Source: Bacteroidetes bacterium B1(2017)
GTDB lineage: Bacteria; Bacteroidota; Bacteroidia; UKL13-3
DNA length: 64,000 nucleotides
Direction: 5' to 3'
NCBI GenBank assembly: GCA_002256395.1
Contig: NKJG01000003.1
Coordinates: forward strand, 186,001-250,000
Positions within the stretch are counted from its first letter, which is position 1. Each line of letters starts with the position of its first letter. The translations under genes and the position numbers were made by a program. The notes beneath the pieces are model-generated. The model ran no database searches. It saw nothing but the letters and a program-made list of their open reading frames with translations, and had not been told where the DNA came from. Shown here piece by piece: positions 41,557 to 51,741 of this stretch.

Positions 41557-42917
41557 TGGAAAAATTACAAGTAGATAACGCGCTTATTAAGCAATTTCGC
41601 TCGTGGTTCAGCCATAATGATACAGTGGCCTTGCGAGAGCAATTGGTTCAAATGTACCCGCCCGATATTGCTGCGGTTATTGATAGGCTTGATACCGATG
41701 AAGCGAGGCAAGTTATGAATGCCTTAGCAAAGGAAATTGTGGTAAAAGTATTGGTTGAAATGGAAGAGCAAGGAAGAGAAAATTTCCTTTCTACGTTTAC
41801 TCCCTATGACATTGCCAATGAGTTTATAGAAAATATGGATAGTGACGATGCAGCTTATGTATTGAATCATTTTCCAAATGCGGTGAAAGAAGAAATTATT
41901 TCGCAGCTTCAAGATATAGAATACGCTAGCAGTTTGCTGAACCTAATAAGTTACGAGGATGAAACTGCGGGTAGTTTAATGGCCGTTGAATTAGTAAAGG
42001 CCTATCAAAATTGGACGGTTGCTCAGTGCATCGAAGAAATTAGGCTTCAGGCCGAAAATGTTGAATCTATTTATATAGTATATGTAACAGATGAAATGGA
42101 ACGTTTGGTGGGATTAATTACGCTAAAGAATTTAATTCTAGCCCAACCTAGCTCCAATATTGCAGATGTATATAATAAAGAGGTAATTTCTGTTTCAACC
42201 TCTACCAAAATTGATGAGGTTGCCAATATTACCAAGAAATATGATTTAGTTGTTTTACCTGTTGTGGATCCATTGGGTAGGTTGGTTGGTAAAATTACCG
42301 TAGATGATGTGGTTGACTTAATAAAAGAGGAGGCAGATGAAGATTACCAGTTAATGAGTGGTATTACCGAAGATGTTGACTCAACGGATAAAGTTTGGGT
42401 TTTATCGAGAGCTAGGTTGCCATGGTTATTAATTGGCTTATTAGGAGGAATTGCCAGTTCAAGAATTTTAGGAATGTATGAAGGGCAGATTATGATTCAT
42501 CCCGAAATGGCCTTTTTTATTCCCTTAATTGCAGCCATGGGTGGAAATGTTGGAGTTCAATCTTCGGCCATTGTAGTGCAAGGTTTAGCAAACGATACCT
42601 TGGGAACACGTAATATTGGCCAAAAGATTTTAAAAGAAATACGGGTTGCTTTGGTAAATGGCATTATTTGTTCGGCCTTAATTTTGGCCTATAATTTATC
42701 GGTAAACCATGCCTATGAATTGGCTATTACCGTAAGCATTGCGCTTATTACGGTGATTATTTTTGCGGCAGTTTTTGGCACTTTTATCCCCATGTTTTTA
42801 AGTCGGCTAAAAATAGACCCCGCTATTGCTACTGGTCCGTTTATTACCACCAGCAATGATTTATTGGGAATTGTTATTTATTTTTCGATTGGAAGGTTGT
42901 TGTACAATACTTTATAA
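41556..42917 (+). CDS. mgtE: Magnesium transporter MgtE
   Basis: The layout matches the family (453 aa): a cytoplasmic MgtE N-domain (about 15-125, PPDIAAVIDRL), two CBS domains (about 135-255; TLKNLILAQPSS, KITVDDVVDLIKEEA), and a membrane domain of five helices (about 285-452) with the pore signature IAAMGGNVGVQSSAIVVQ. The acidic residues of the N-domain and CBS pair that sense cytosolic Mg2+ are plentiful. Translation is probably coupled to rsmA by the one-base overlap. Confidence 0.95.
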   Translation: MEKLQVDNALIKQFRSWFSHNDTVALREQLVQMYPPDIAAVIDRLDTDEARQVMNALAKEIVVKVLVEMEEQGRENFLSTFTPYDIANEFIENMDSDDAAYVLNHFPNAVKEEIISQLQDIEYASSLLNLISYEDETAGSLMAVELVKAYQNWTVAQCIEEIRLQAENVESIYIVYVTDEMERLVGLITLKNLILAQPSSNIADVYNKEVISVSTSTKIDEVANITKKYDLVVLPVVDPLGRLVGKITVDDVVDLIKEEADEDYQLMSGITEDVDSTDKVWVLSRARLPWLLIGLLGGIASSRILGMYEGQIMIHPEMAFFIPLIAAMGGNVGVQSSAIVVQGLANDTLGTRNIGQKILKEIRVALVNGIICSALILAYNLSVNHAYELAITVSIALITVIIFAAVFGTFIPMFLSRLKIDPAIATGPFITTSNDLLGIVIYFSIGRLLYNTL

Positions 42918-42989
42918 ACGCGTGCAACCTTCTGTAAAATTTTAATTACTAATAGAATGTTTGATAGGCACAACAGCACAATTGGGGGC

Positions 42990-43925
42990 ATGAATATTAT
43001 CATTGTAGACGATGTTCATGAATTGTTGATAGAGGGCCTTAGTGAAGTTGGACATAATGTTCTTTATTTACCAAACGCCACCCGGCAAGATATTTTAGCA
43101 CATTTGCCTGGCATGCATGTTTTAGTAATTAGAACCAAAACTCAAGTTGATAAAGAAGTACTGAGAATTGGTTCAGACCTAAAAATTGTAGCTAGGGCAG
43201 GGGCAGGCTTAGACAATATAGATTTGGAGGAGGCAGAAGCCAAAGGTATTTATTGTATAAATGCTGGTGAAGCCAATTCTGATGCGGTTGGAGAGCATGC
43301 CTTGGGTTTATTGCTCATGTTGTTTAATAATCTTGGCCGAGCCCATAACGAAGTGAAGGAAGGAATTTGGTTGCGCGAGGAAAACAGAGGTATTGAGTTA
43401 GCTGGAAAAACGGTAGCCATTATTGGTTATGGAAATACAGGTAGCGCCTTTGCTCGCAAGCTAAGTGGGATGGGAGTTAAAATTCTTGCTTATGATAAAT
43501 ATGTAAGTGGTTTTGGGAATGAAATGGTAAAAGAAAGCACCTGGGAAGAAATTTATACCCAGGCCGATGTTTTATCTTTTCATGTTCCTTTAACAACAGA
43601 AACAACTTATTATTTAGACGAGGCCAGAATTGAAAAATTTAAGAAGAAATTTTGGCTTCTAAATTTGAGTAGAGGAAAGGTGGTAAAAACCAAGTCGGTA
43701 ATTGAAGCAATTAAGAACGAAAAAATTGCCGGATGTGCCTTGGATGTTTTGGAAAATGAGAACTTAAAAAACCTAAATATGGACGAAAAGGAGGACTTTA
43801 TGTTTATGGCCAGACACAAAAAAGTAATCCTAACGCCTCATATTGGGGGGTGGACTAAAGAAAGTTATCACAAAATTTCCAGTGTTCTATTGGATAAGTT
43901 GCTCACTTTTAGTCCCAAAAATTGA
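42990..43925 (+). CDS. D-2-hydroxyacid dehydrogenase (3-phosphoglycerate dehydrogenase-like)
   Basis: This is an NAD-dependent dehydrogenase of about 311 aa without an ACT domain. The Rossmann motif is VAIIGYGNTGSAF; catalytic residues are the Arg in NLSRGKVVK, the Glu in LDVLENE and the His in LTPHIGGWT. The ARAGAGLDNIDL segment is typical of SerA-type enzymes, so serine biosynthesis is the likeliest pathway. The frame extends to an ATG at 42957, but the family's normal N-terminus (MNIIIVDDVHE) begins at ATG 42990, which I use. It follows mgtE at a distance of 72 nt. Confidence 0.88.
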   Translation: MNIIIVDDVHELLIEGLSEVGHNVLYLPNATRQDILAHLPGMHVLVIRTKTQVDKEVLRIGSDLKIVARAGAGLDNIDLEEAEAKGIYCINAGEANSDAVGEHALGLLLMLFNNLGRAHNEVKEGIWLREENRGIELAGKTVAIIGYGNTGSAFARKLSGMGVKILAYDKYVSGFGNEMVKESTWEEIYTQADVLSFHVPLTTETTYYLDEARIEKFKKKFWLLNLSRGKVVKTKSVIEAIKNEKIAGCALDVLENENLKNLNMDEKEDFMFMARHKKVILTPHIGGWTKESYHKISSVLLDKLLTFSPKN

Positions 43926-44026
43926 TTTATATTGCTCGGGCGGTAAATAGATTTTGTTATTTTCAATTTAACTACTTTATTTTACCGCTCTTAAAAAATT
44001 GTTTTGAAATAGTAAATTCTACGTCA

Positions 44027-47000
44027 ATGAAGAAAATATACATTTTGCTCGCGGTTCTTTTAGGCTTCAATTTTGCCCTTTATGCCCAATCGGGAATGGG
44101 TACCATTAGAGGTACAGTTAAGGACAAAAAGACCAAGGAAGTAATGGGTTATGTTAGTATAACCGTAAAATTAAATGGTGTAACTAAGGCCGCTGTAATG
44201 AGCGACGACGAAGGGGAATATGTTATTAAAACCCTACAGCCAGGCGATTACGATCTGTATGCCACGTATGTAGGATATAATAATATTGTTTTAAAGGATA
44301 TTTCTGTTGAGGCCGAAGGGGATAGATTTGTGGATGTAATGATGGTGTCTGAAACAGAATTAAAAGAGGTAATTGTTTCTACCTATCGCCCTGATTTGAT
44401 TGATAAGGGAGGTATAAAAGGAACTAAAGTTGGTACAAAAGAAATTTTAGCGCGTGGTTCCCGCAGCACAAACGTAATTGCTGGTCAAACCTTAGGGGTT
44501 GATTCTAGAGGTGGTGGTACACCAAACTTCCGTGGTGCTAGAGCTGATGGTACTGCATACTACATTGACGGTGTGCGTGTACAAGCAGGTGCTGCCAATA
44601 TCCCTGCCAATGCAATTGATCAAATTCAAGTTATTACCGGTGGTACTCCAGCGCAATATGGCGACTTTGTGGGTGGTGCTATTAGTATTACCACAAAAGC
44701 TCCAACAAAAAATTTCTCAAGAGGTTTTGAGTTTACCACTTCAACTCCATTCACAGGTTATTTAGATAATAGCCAATACAATAACTTTCAAGGATTTGTT
44801 TCTGGTCCAATTAAAACCATTAATAAAGGAAGAGGAAATGAAGAGCGTGTTATTGTAGGTTTCTTGATTTCGGGTGATATTACTTACTCTAAGAGTTTAG
44901 CAGCCGTGCCATTGTATAAAGTGAAGGATGCTAAATTAAAAGAAATAGAAAACAAACCCTTGGTAGCTGGATCACAAGGTTCATTGTTTAATGCAGCTGA
45001 ATATTTAACTAAAAACGATTTAGAAAAAGTTTCGGTGAAGCAAAATTCATATGGAACAAGTGCCAACATTAATGGTAACTTTAACTTTCAACCTACTTCA
45101 AACATTAACGTTCGTTTAGGATATTATGGTAACTATAACCAGGGTTTAGGTTGGAACTCATATAATTCATTATTGAATACCGATAAAAACGGGTTCTCAA
45201 AAGGATACACAGTTAGAACCTATTTGCAATTTACTCAAACCTTTAAAAATGAAAAGAAGGATGAAAAGGGTGAAGAAATAAAGAAAACTTCAAATATTTC
45301 AAATGCTTACTACACTGTTCGTTTATCCTATGAAAGAGGCTACAGTGAATCAATGGACGCCGATTTTGGCAAGAACTTTTTTGATTATGGTTATGTAGGT
45401 AAATTTACTACTTATTCTGCACCTACCTATTCACGTGTTATTAAAGGATTATCAGACAAGCCAGATAGTTTTAACGTAAATGGAAATGCTATTTACTTAA
45501 CAGATTACTACCGTCATACGGGCTACAGAGATACACTTTACACCTTTAACCAAGATAAAAACTACAATGAAGTTAGAGGAAATTATACTCAATCGGTATA
45601 TGATTATTTTGGTGCCAATAACATGAGAAACCTTGGAACTGTTCGTCAGGTTGGAGGTTTAATTAACGGAGATAATCCTAATGCTATTTACTCAAGTATG
45701 TGGGCTAATGCTGGAACTCAACAAGCTGGTTACAGCAAGAGTATGGCCGAAACCTTTATCTTAAATATTCAAAGTGAGTTTAGTATTGCCCCTAAAAGCA
45801 ATCCTAAAGCTAAGCACGAAATTCAATTGGGTTTAAACTTAGAGCAACAATTTAGAAGAAGCTATGGTTTAGGTGCAACTGGTCTTTGGAGCTTAATGCG
45901 TTTGTATTCAAATCGCCAGTTCTCTGGTTTAGATTCTGGAAAATACTCTTTAGGATTTGATCAAAATGGTGTATTTAATGATACTGTAAACTTTAGCAGA
46001 AAGATTGTTGATGGTGAGCAAACTAATTTCGACAAAAACTTCCGTGATAAGTTAATTGCTCAAGGTGCTCTTGATGCGTATGGAAAACCAATTGACCAAT
46101 ATTCATTCATTGATGTAAATTCATTCAAGCCAGGTGAATATTCATTAGATATGTTTAATGCAAGTGAATTATTAAATAATGGTAACTCGGTTGTTAGCTA
46201 TAGTGGTTATGACCATTTAGGAAAAGTAAACAGAAAACGTCCAAGTATTGATGATTTCTTAAATGACCCATCAAAACGTTTATTGCCAGCTTACCAACCT
46301 ACTTACTTTGCAGCTTGGGTTCAAGACAAGTTTGTATTTAAAGATTTAATTGTACGTGTGGGTGTTCGTATGGAACGTTTTGACGCGAACCAACCTGTAT
46401 TAAAAGATCCATATTCAATGGTTCCATTGTATACCGTAGGTGAAGCAAAAGCTAAAGGTATTGCAGATGCTGCAAATATTCCTTCTACCATTGGCGACAA
46501 TTTTATTCCTTATGTAGACAAAGACCCAGACCAACAATTAGGTGGTATGGCAAATGCTAAATTTATGGGATACCGCGATGGAAACAAATGGTATGATAGA
46601 AATGGTAACCCATTATCAGATCCACAATCTATTGCTCGTGATGCAAAAACAAATAGAAACATGCCGTATTTAGTTGACCCTAAAAACCCTCAATTACCTA
46701 CAGCAGCTTCATTTACAGATTATACTCCAAGCATTAAATTATTACCTCGTATTTGGTTCTCATTCCCTATTTCAACTACTTCACAGTTCTTTGGTACATA
46801 CGATATCTTAACTCAAAGACCAGGTGCAAACGTTGGACAAATTGACGATTACTTCTACTTACAAAATCGTTTGAGCGGTGGTGCAATTGCTAATCCGAAT
46901 TTGAAAATGCAACAAAAAACGGATTACGAAATTGGTTTCCGTCAGCAAATTGGAGATGATGCAGCTTTATCAATTATTGCATCTTACAGTGAAATTAAGA

Positions 47001-47803
47001 ACATGGCTCAATTGTATCGTTACGTTCAATCTTGGCCAAATGATTATACAACCTATGGTAACTTAGACTTTTCAACTGTTAAGAGTTTAGGTTTAGAATA
47101 TACGGTAAGAGATTTAGGCAACGTAACTATTACTGCAAACTATCAATTAATGTTTGCTGATGGAACAGGTTCTAACGCAAACTCTGCCAGTGCCTTAATT
47201 CAAGTTGGATTACCATCGTTACGTACCTTAACTCCATTAGATTTTGATACTCGTCACACTGTGAAAGCTATTTTTGATTACCATTATAAAGAAGGAAAAG
47301 ATTATAACGGTCCAATTGTAGGTGGCAAGAAAATATTTGAAAATGCTGGATTCAACTTTACGTTTACTGGTTATTCTGGTCGCCCATACACACAAGATCA
47401 AAACCCAACTCCAGGTGGTGTTCAAAGTGGTGTAGTTGTGCGTAGCCCGGTAAAAGGAACTCCAAATGGAGCTAATTTACCAGCGCAGTTTAACGTAGAT
47501 TTAAACGTAGATAAAAACTGGACGTTTAAGAAAAAGAAAATTGATGGTTCTACAACAATGTACAGATTACGTGGTTTCATAATGGTTCAAAACTTATTGA
47601 ATACTGCCAACGTAACTTCTGTATACCGTTACACTGGTTCTGCTTACAATGATGGGTTCTTAGCTTCTGCTGCTTCACAAGAGCAAAAAGAGACTGCAAC
47701 CAATCAACAGTCCTATATTGACTTATACAACACAAGGATGATCAACCCCGATCGTTTCTTGTTGCCAAGATTAACTCGTATAGGTATGGCTTTATACTTC
47801 TAA
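44027..47803 (+). CDS. TonB-dependent receptor with carboxypeptidase-like N-domain (1258 aa)
   Basis: The ATG at 44027 gives a proper signal peptide (MKKIYILLAVLLGFNFALYAQ); the open frame to 43922 adds 35 residues without export features. A carboxypeptidase-regulatory-like domain (about 25-105, IRGTVKDKKT) precedes the plug (RGARADGTAYYIDGVRV, TGGTPAQYGDFVGGAI). A ~1000-residue beta-barrel follows, ending RIGMALYF with the terminal Phe. It imports or exports a ligand through the outer membrane using TonB energy. No SusD partner follows; instead the next genes encode a large exported protein and a PorV/PorQ-like barrel. Confidence 0.93.
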   Translation: MKKIYILLAVLLGFNFALYAQSGMGTIRGTVKDKKTKEVMGYVSITVKLNGVTKAAVMSDDEGEYVIKTLQPGDYDLYATYVGYNNIVLKDISVEAEGDRFVDVMMVSETELKEVIVSTYRPDLIDKGGIKGTKVGTKEILARGSRSTNVIAGQTLGVDSRGGGTPNFRGARADGTAYYIDGVRVQAGAANIPANAIDQIQVITGGTPAQYGDFVGGAISITTKAPTKNFSRGFEFTTSTPFTGYLDNSQYNNFQGFVSGPIKTINKGRGNEERVIVGFLISGDITYSKSLAAVPLYKVKDAKLKEIENKPLVAGSQGSLFNAAEYLTKNDLEKVSVKQNSYGTSANINGNFNFQPTSNINVRLGYYGNYNQGLGWNSYNSLLNTDKNGFSKGYTVRTYLQFTQTFKNEKKDEKGEEIKKTSNISNAYYTVRLSYERGYSESMDADFGKNFFDYGYVGKFTTYSAPTYSRVIKGLSDKPDSFNVNGNAIYLTDYYRHTGYRDTLYTFNQDKNYNEVRGNYTQSVYDYFGANNMRNLGTVRQVGGLINGDNPNAIYSSMWANAGTQQAGYSKSMAETFILNIQSEFSIAPKSNPKAKHEIQLGLNLEQQFRRSYGLGATGLWSLMRLYSNRQFSGLDSGKYSLGFDQNGVFNDTVNFSRKIVDGEQTNFDKNFRDKLIAQGALDAYGKPIDQYSFIDVNSFKPGEYSLDMFNASELLNNGNSVVSYSGYDHLGKVNRKRPSIDDFLNDPSKRLLPAYQPTYFAAWVQDKFVFKDLIVRVGVRMERFDANQPVLKDPYSMVPLYTVGEAKAKGIADAANIPSTIGDNFIPYVDKDPDQQLGGMANAKFMGYRDGNKWYDRNGNPLSDPQSIARDAKTNRNMPYLVDPKNPQLPTAASFTDYTPSIKLLPRIWFSFPISTTSQFFGTYDILTQRPGANVGQIDDYFYLQNRLSGGAIANPNLKMQQKTDYEIGFRQQIGDDAALSIIASYSEIKNMAQLYRYVQSWPNDYTTYGNLDFSTVKSLGLEYTVRDLGNVTITANYQLMFADGTGSNANSASALIQVGLPSLRTLTPLDFDTRHTVKAIFDYHYKEGKDYNGPIVGGKKIFENAGFNFTFTGYSGRPYTQDQNPTPGGVQSGVVVRSPVKGTPNGANLPAQFNVDLNVDKNWTFKKKKIDGSTTMYRLRGFIMVQNLLNTANVTSVYRYTGSAYNDGFLASAASQEQKETATNQQSYIDLYNTRMINPDRFLLPRLTRIGMALYF

Positions 47804-47830
47804 GCCAGTTTGTTTTACTCTTTAAAAATA

Positions 47831-50800
47831 ATGACAATGAAAAAGATCAATACACGTTTTTTAAAGTCGTCTTTTCTGGCGCTTGGGCTGCTAATGGCTG
47901 CTCAAGGTGGATTTGCCAAGGAGATTTTGGGACTACAAAAGAAGGCATCTAAACCAAGCCTTTTAAAAATGGGCGCTGGTTGTGCTGCTGCAACACAACA
48001 AAAAGATTTGGATTTGAATAATGTTCGAACCGTAATCTTAAATGGTGGTGATATGTGGTGGAATTTGCAAAACGCAAAATATGAAATTCCAAAAGTGGAG
48101 CCAGGTCAAACATCCAAAAACTCTTTGTTCTCTGGAGCATTGTGGATTGGTGGTGTAACAAATGGCAACTTACGTATTGCTGCTCAAACCTATCGTCAAA
48201 GCGGTAATGATTATTATCCTGGAGCTTTGCAAACCGATGGTTCGGCATCTATTACTGCTTCACGTTGTAAATTTTATGATAAAATTTGGAAGGTTACTTT
48301 AGCTGAGATTGAAGAATTTCAAGCCCAACCTGATGGTAACAAAACACCAATTGAAGCCATTTCATCATGGCCAGGAACAGGTAATGTAGCTGGTACAGAT
48401 GGTGGTGCTGTTACTGGTGAGGCCAAATATCTTGCTCCATACTATGATTATAATGGAGATGGAAATTATGATCCTTTGGATGGTGATTTTCCAACCTTTG
48501 AACAAAATAACTTAAAGAATATTCCAGATATGATGTTGTATACTATCTACAACGATAAAGGAAATATTCACTCTGAAACTGAAGGTTTGCCTATTGGTTT
48601 GGAATTGCATACTCAAAGTTTTGCATACTCTACCAATGATGAAATTAATAACATGACTTTCTACCGTACTACCATTTATAACCGTAGTACTGAAACTATT
48701 GATAGCTGTATTTTTGGTCAGTGGGTAGATGCCGATTTAGGTAACTATTCGGATGACTATGTAGAGTGCGATGTAAAAAGAAACTTAGGTATCTGTTACA
48801 ATGGTGATGATAATGATGAAGGTATTTTAGGTTACGGTTTGAACCCACCAAGTGTAGGGGTAAACTTCTTTGAAGGTCCTCGCAAAATTGTTGGTGGAGA
48901 TACTACCGAAATTGGATTAACAAAATTTGTTTACTACAATAACGACTTTTCAATTACCGGTAATCCATCACGCCCTGAGCATTATTGGAATTACCTAAAC
49001 GGAAGATGGAAAGATGGTTTACAAATTACCTATGGTGGAAATGGTAGAGGTGGTACAGATACTGCCAGCTTTATGTTCCCTGGTAAAACAGATCCAGCAG
49101 GTAGAGCAGATTGGACAGAAAGAATTGCTGGTAATAACCCGGGCGACCGTAGGTTTTTACAAACAGCTGGTACATTTAGTTTATTGCCAGGTTCTAAAAA
49201 CCAAGTAACAGTTGCTGTTGTTTGGGCAAGAGCTACAACTGGTGGTGCTACTGGATCATTTAACTTATTAAAAGAAGCTTCGGATAAAGCGTATGTTTTA
49301 TACAAAAACAATTTCAACATTGTGGATGGACCAAGAGTACCAACTTTGGATGTTGTTGAGTTGGATAAAGAGCTTATCTTAAATATTACCAATTATCAAA
49401 CAACAGAAGCATATGTAGATTCATCAGCTGGTTTATGTTCAAACAAAACCACGTATAAATTCCAAGGATATCAAATCTTCCAATTGAAGAAAAATTCTAT
49501 TCCTAGTAATTTATATAATTTAGATGAAGCTATTCCTGTGGCACAATGTGATGTGTTAGATGGTAACGGAATTATCGTAAACATTGTGAACGATGCCGAT
49601 TTAGGATCAGTGAAGAAAATTATGGTGGTTGGTGAAGACAAGGGTATTCGCCATAGCTTTAAACTTTCAAAAGATGCCTTCACCAAATTAAGTGATCAAT
49701 CATTAGTTAATTTCCAAGACTACTACTTCTTATTAGTTGCTTATGCAGCTGCTACAAACTGTTCATCTGATGCTACTCAATACTTAGCTGGTAGAAAAAT
49801 GATTGATGGTTCTGGTATTAAAGTTTGGACAGGTACTCCTCACAAACCAACTCCACATGAGCAAGGTATTGTATTAAATACTGCATGGGGCGATGGTCCA
49901 GAGATTACAAGATTAGAAGGTATTGGTAACGGTGCAAATGCATTAAGCTTAACCAAAGAATCTATTGAAAAAGCCATGCTAGCTCCTTATTATATTCCAA
50001 ATCCTACGTATACTAGAGGAAATGGTCCTGTAATGGTTAAAGTGGTAGATCCATTTAAAGTTCCTAGTGCAGATTTTGAATTGAGATTGCTCGACAAGTC
50101 TGGTTCAAAAGTAAAATCAGATACCTTAACATCTGACTCTACCATTTGGATTTTAACGAACATGTCAACTGGTAAATCAGATACTGGTTCAACAACCATT
50201 GGTAATAAAGACGAAAAAATATTTTCTAACTTAGGCTTAAGTGTTACTGTATTCCAAGTTGTAGGTCCTGGTCATCCAGATGATCCTACAGATGATAACA
50301 ATGGATTCTTATCTTCAAGCATTGAATATAGTAATCCTACCAACAGATGGTTACCTGGTATTCCAGATGAATTAGCTCCTTTGGTAGCTTTCAATTGGAT
50401 TCGTGCAGGTAATACAGGAACTCCTGGTTTTGATAAGCCATACGAACACGATTTTGCAGTAGCTGAAGGTTCTGCCAAACGTGCAGTTGACCCTCGTCGC
50501 CAATACAATAAAATTGTTGATGGAACATGGGCTCCATATTCATTAGCTGCAAGAGCTGTAACTCCACAGCCAACTTATGGTCCAGCTTGGGCTGCAAGTA
50601 GTGGTGGATACTCTACTGATAATCCATTAAGTGATTTAAAGAGTATTTACTTTGTCATTACGGATGATAAAACAAAATGGTCGAGATGTGTGGTTATTGA
50701 ATCAGGTGAAAACCCAGCCTTAACAATTGGCGGTGCTGCAAAAATGACTAGAAGAAAATCTCCTTCAGTTGGTAAAGATGGTAAACCAGATGGTACTGGA

Positions 50801-51703
50801 AACGGTATGAGTTGGTTCCCTGGATACTGTATCAACAAAGAAACTGGCGAGCGTTTGAATATTATGTTTGCGGAAGATTCTTCTTTGCCTTTAGAAAATG
50901 GTACAGACATGATTTGGAATCCAACTAGTAATTTGGTTTCTAACTCTGCAGGTGGAATGGATTATTTAATGGGTGGTAAACACCATATTTATGTAATGGG
51001 TTCAAAAGCGTTTCGCGCATCTCCAACTGGTCCAGTTTTATTTAATGGCCCACGTTATGATGAGTGTGCTGCTTACACAGATTTGTTCGACAAAATTGAA
51101 GCAAACCAAAGCACTACTTTAAACTTACGTTATGTATACTCTCAAGCTATGTGGGTTAGCATGACCTTAACCACTCCTAAAACTTACCTTGGCGATTTAA
51201 ATACAAATGGTGGTGGTATTCCTTGTGAGGTTAAGATTAATATTAATGTGAAAATTCCGTATGCAAGCATTAACCAAACAGCTGTGGATACTGTATTAAA
51301 TAAAGGTGTTCCTTTATATACTTTCTCAACTGCAGGTTTAGCGCCTACTAAAGGCGAAAAACAAGCTGGAAAAACTGCTTTGGATATGGTTTCAATTACT
51401 CCTAATCCGTATTATGCTTACGCAGGTTATGAAGATCCAGGTAATCAATTAGACAGTAAGGTTAAGATTATTAATTTACCTACTCGTTGTGTGGTTTCAA
51501 TATACTCTCAAAGTGGATTCTTAATTCGTAGAATTAGAAAAGACGATAATGTTAAAACCTATATTGATTGGAATTTGAAAAACGATGCTGGTGTACCTAT
51601 TTCTAGTGGTGTATACTTAATACATGTGTATGCTGATGGAATTGGCGAGCGCGTAATTAAATGGTTTGGTATTATGCGTCCTGCAGATTTTGATACATTC
51701 TAA
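47831..51703 (+). CDS. Large exported protein with FlgD-like C-terminus (about 1290 aa)
   Basis: The start at ATG 47831 or 47837 leads into a signal peptide (FLALGLLMAAQGGFA). Upstream residues to the TTG at 47810 are doubtful. The mature protein has no enzyme motif I recognise. An N-terminal region with NGGDMWWNL and SLFSGALWIGG occurs in large Bacteroidota surface proteins. The last ~90 residues (about 1205-1290: VSITPNPYYAYAGYE, SIYSQSGFLIRRI, SGVYLIHVYA) resemble a FlgD/T9SS-tail Ig-like fold, although the terminal IMRPADFDTF is not a standard sorting signal. It is between the TonB receptor and the PorV/PorQ-like gene with short gaps, so all three are probably one operon. Confidence 0.8.
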   Translation: MTMKKINTRFLKSSFLALGLLMAAQGGFAKEILGLQKKASKPSLLKMGAGCAAATQQKDLDLNNVRTVILNGGDMWWNLQNAKYEIPKVEPGQTSKNSLFSGALWIGGVTNGNLRIAAQTYRQSGNDYYPGALQTDGSASITASRCKFYDKIWKVTLAEIEEFQAQPDGNKTPIEAISSWPGTGNVAGTDGGAVTGEAKYLAPYYDYNGDGNYDPLDGDFPTFEQNNLKNIPDMMLYTIYNDKGNIHSETEGLPIGLELHTQSFAYSTNDEINNMTFYRTTIYNRSTETIDSCIFGQWVDADLGNYSDDYVECDVKRNLGICYNGDDNDEGILGYGLNPPSVGVNFFEGPRKIVGGDTTEIGLTKFVYYNNDFSITGNPSRPEHYWNYLNGRWKDGLQITYGGNGRGGTDTASFMFPGKTDPAGRADWTERIAGNNPGDRRFLQTAGTFSLLPGSKNQVTVAVVWARATTGGATGSFNLLKEASDKAYVLYKNNFNIVDGPRVPTLDVVELDKELILNITNYQTTEAYVDSSAGLCSNKTTYKFQGYQIFQLKKNSIPSNLYNLDEAIPVAQCDVLDGNGIIVNIVNDADLGSVKKIMVVGEDKGIRHSFKLSKDAFTKLSDQSLVNFQDYYFLLVAYAAATNCSSDATQYLAGRKMIDGSGIKVWTGTPHKPTPHEQGIVLNTAWGDGPEITRLEGIGNGANALSLTKESIEKAMLAPYYIPNPTYTRGNGPVMVKVVDPFKVPSADFELRLLDKSGSKVKSDTLTSDSTIWILTNMSTGKSDTGSTTIGNKDEKIFSNLGLSVTVFQVVGPGHPDDPTDDNNGFLSSSIEYSNPTNRWLPGIPDELAPLVAFNWIRAGNTGTPGFDKPYEHDFAVAEGSAKRAVDPRRQYNKIVDGTWAPYSLAARAVTPQPTYGPAWAASSGGYSTDNPLSDLKSIYFVITDDKTKWSRCVVIESGENPALTIGGAAKMTRRKSPSVGKDGKPDGTGNGMSWFPGYCINKETGERLNIMFAEDSSLPLENGTDMIWNPTSNLVSNSAGGMDYLMGGKHHIYVMGSKAFRASPTGPVLFNGPRYDECAAYTDLFDKIEANQSTTLNLRYVYSQAMWVSMTLTTPKTYLGDLNTNGGGIPCEVKININVKIPYASINQTAVDTVLNKGVPLYTFSTAGLAPTKGEKQAGKTALDMVSITPNPYYAYAGYEDPGNQLDSKVKIINLPTRCVVSIYSQSGFLIRRIRKDDNVKTYIDWNLKNDAGVPISSGVYLIHVYADGIGERVIKWFGIMRPADFDTF

Positions 51704-51741
51704 AATAAGAACCTGAGTATTCACTTGTTAATAAAACTAAA

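Noticed and set aside
47810..47830. TTG start for the 1297-residue frame
   Set aside because: The seven extra residues precede a good signal peptide; ATG at 47831 or 47837 is more likely.
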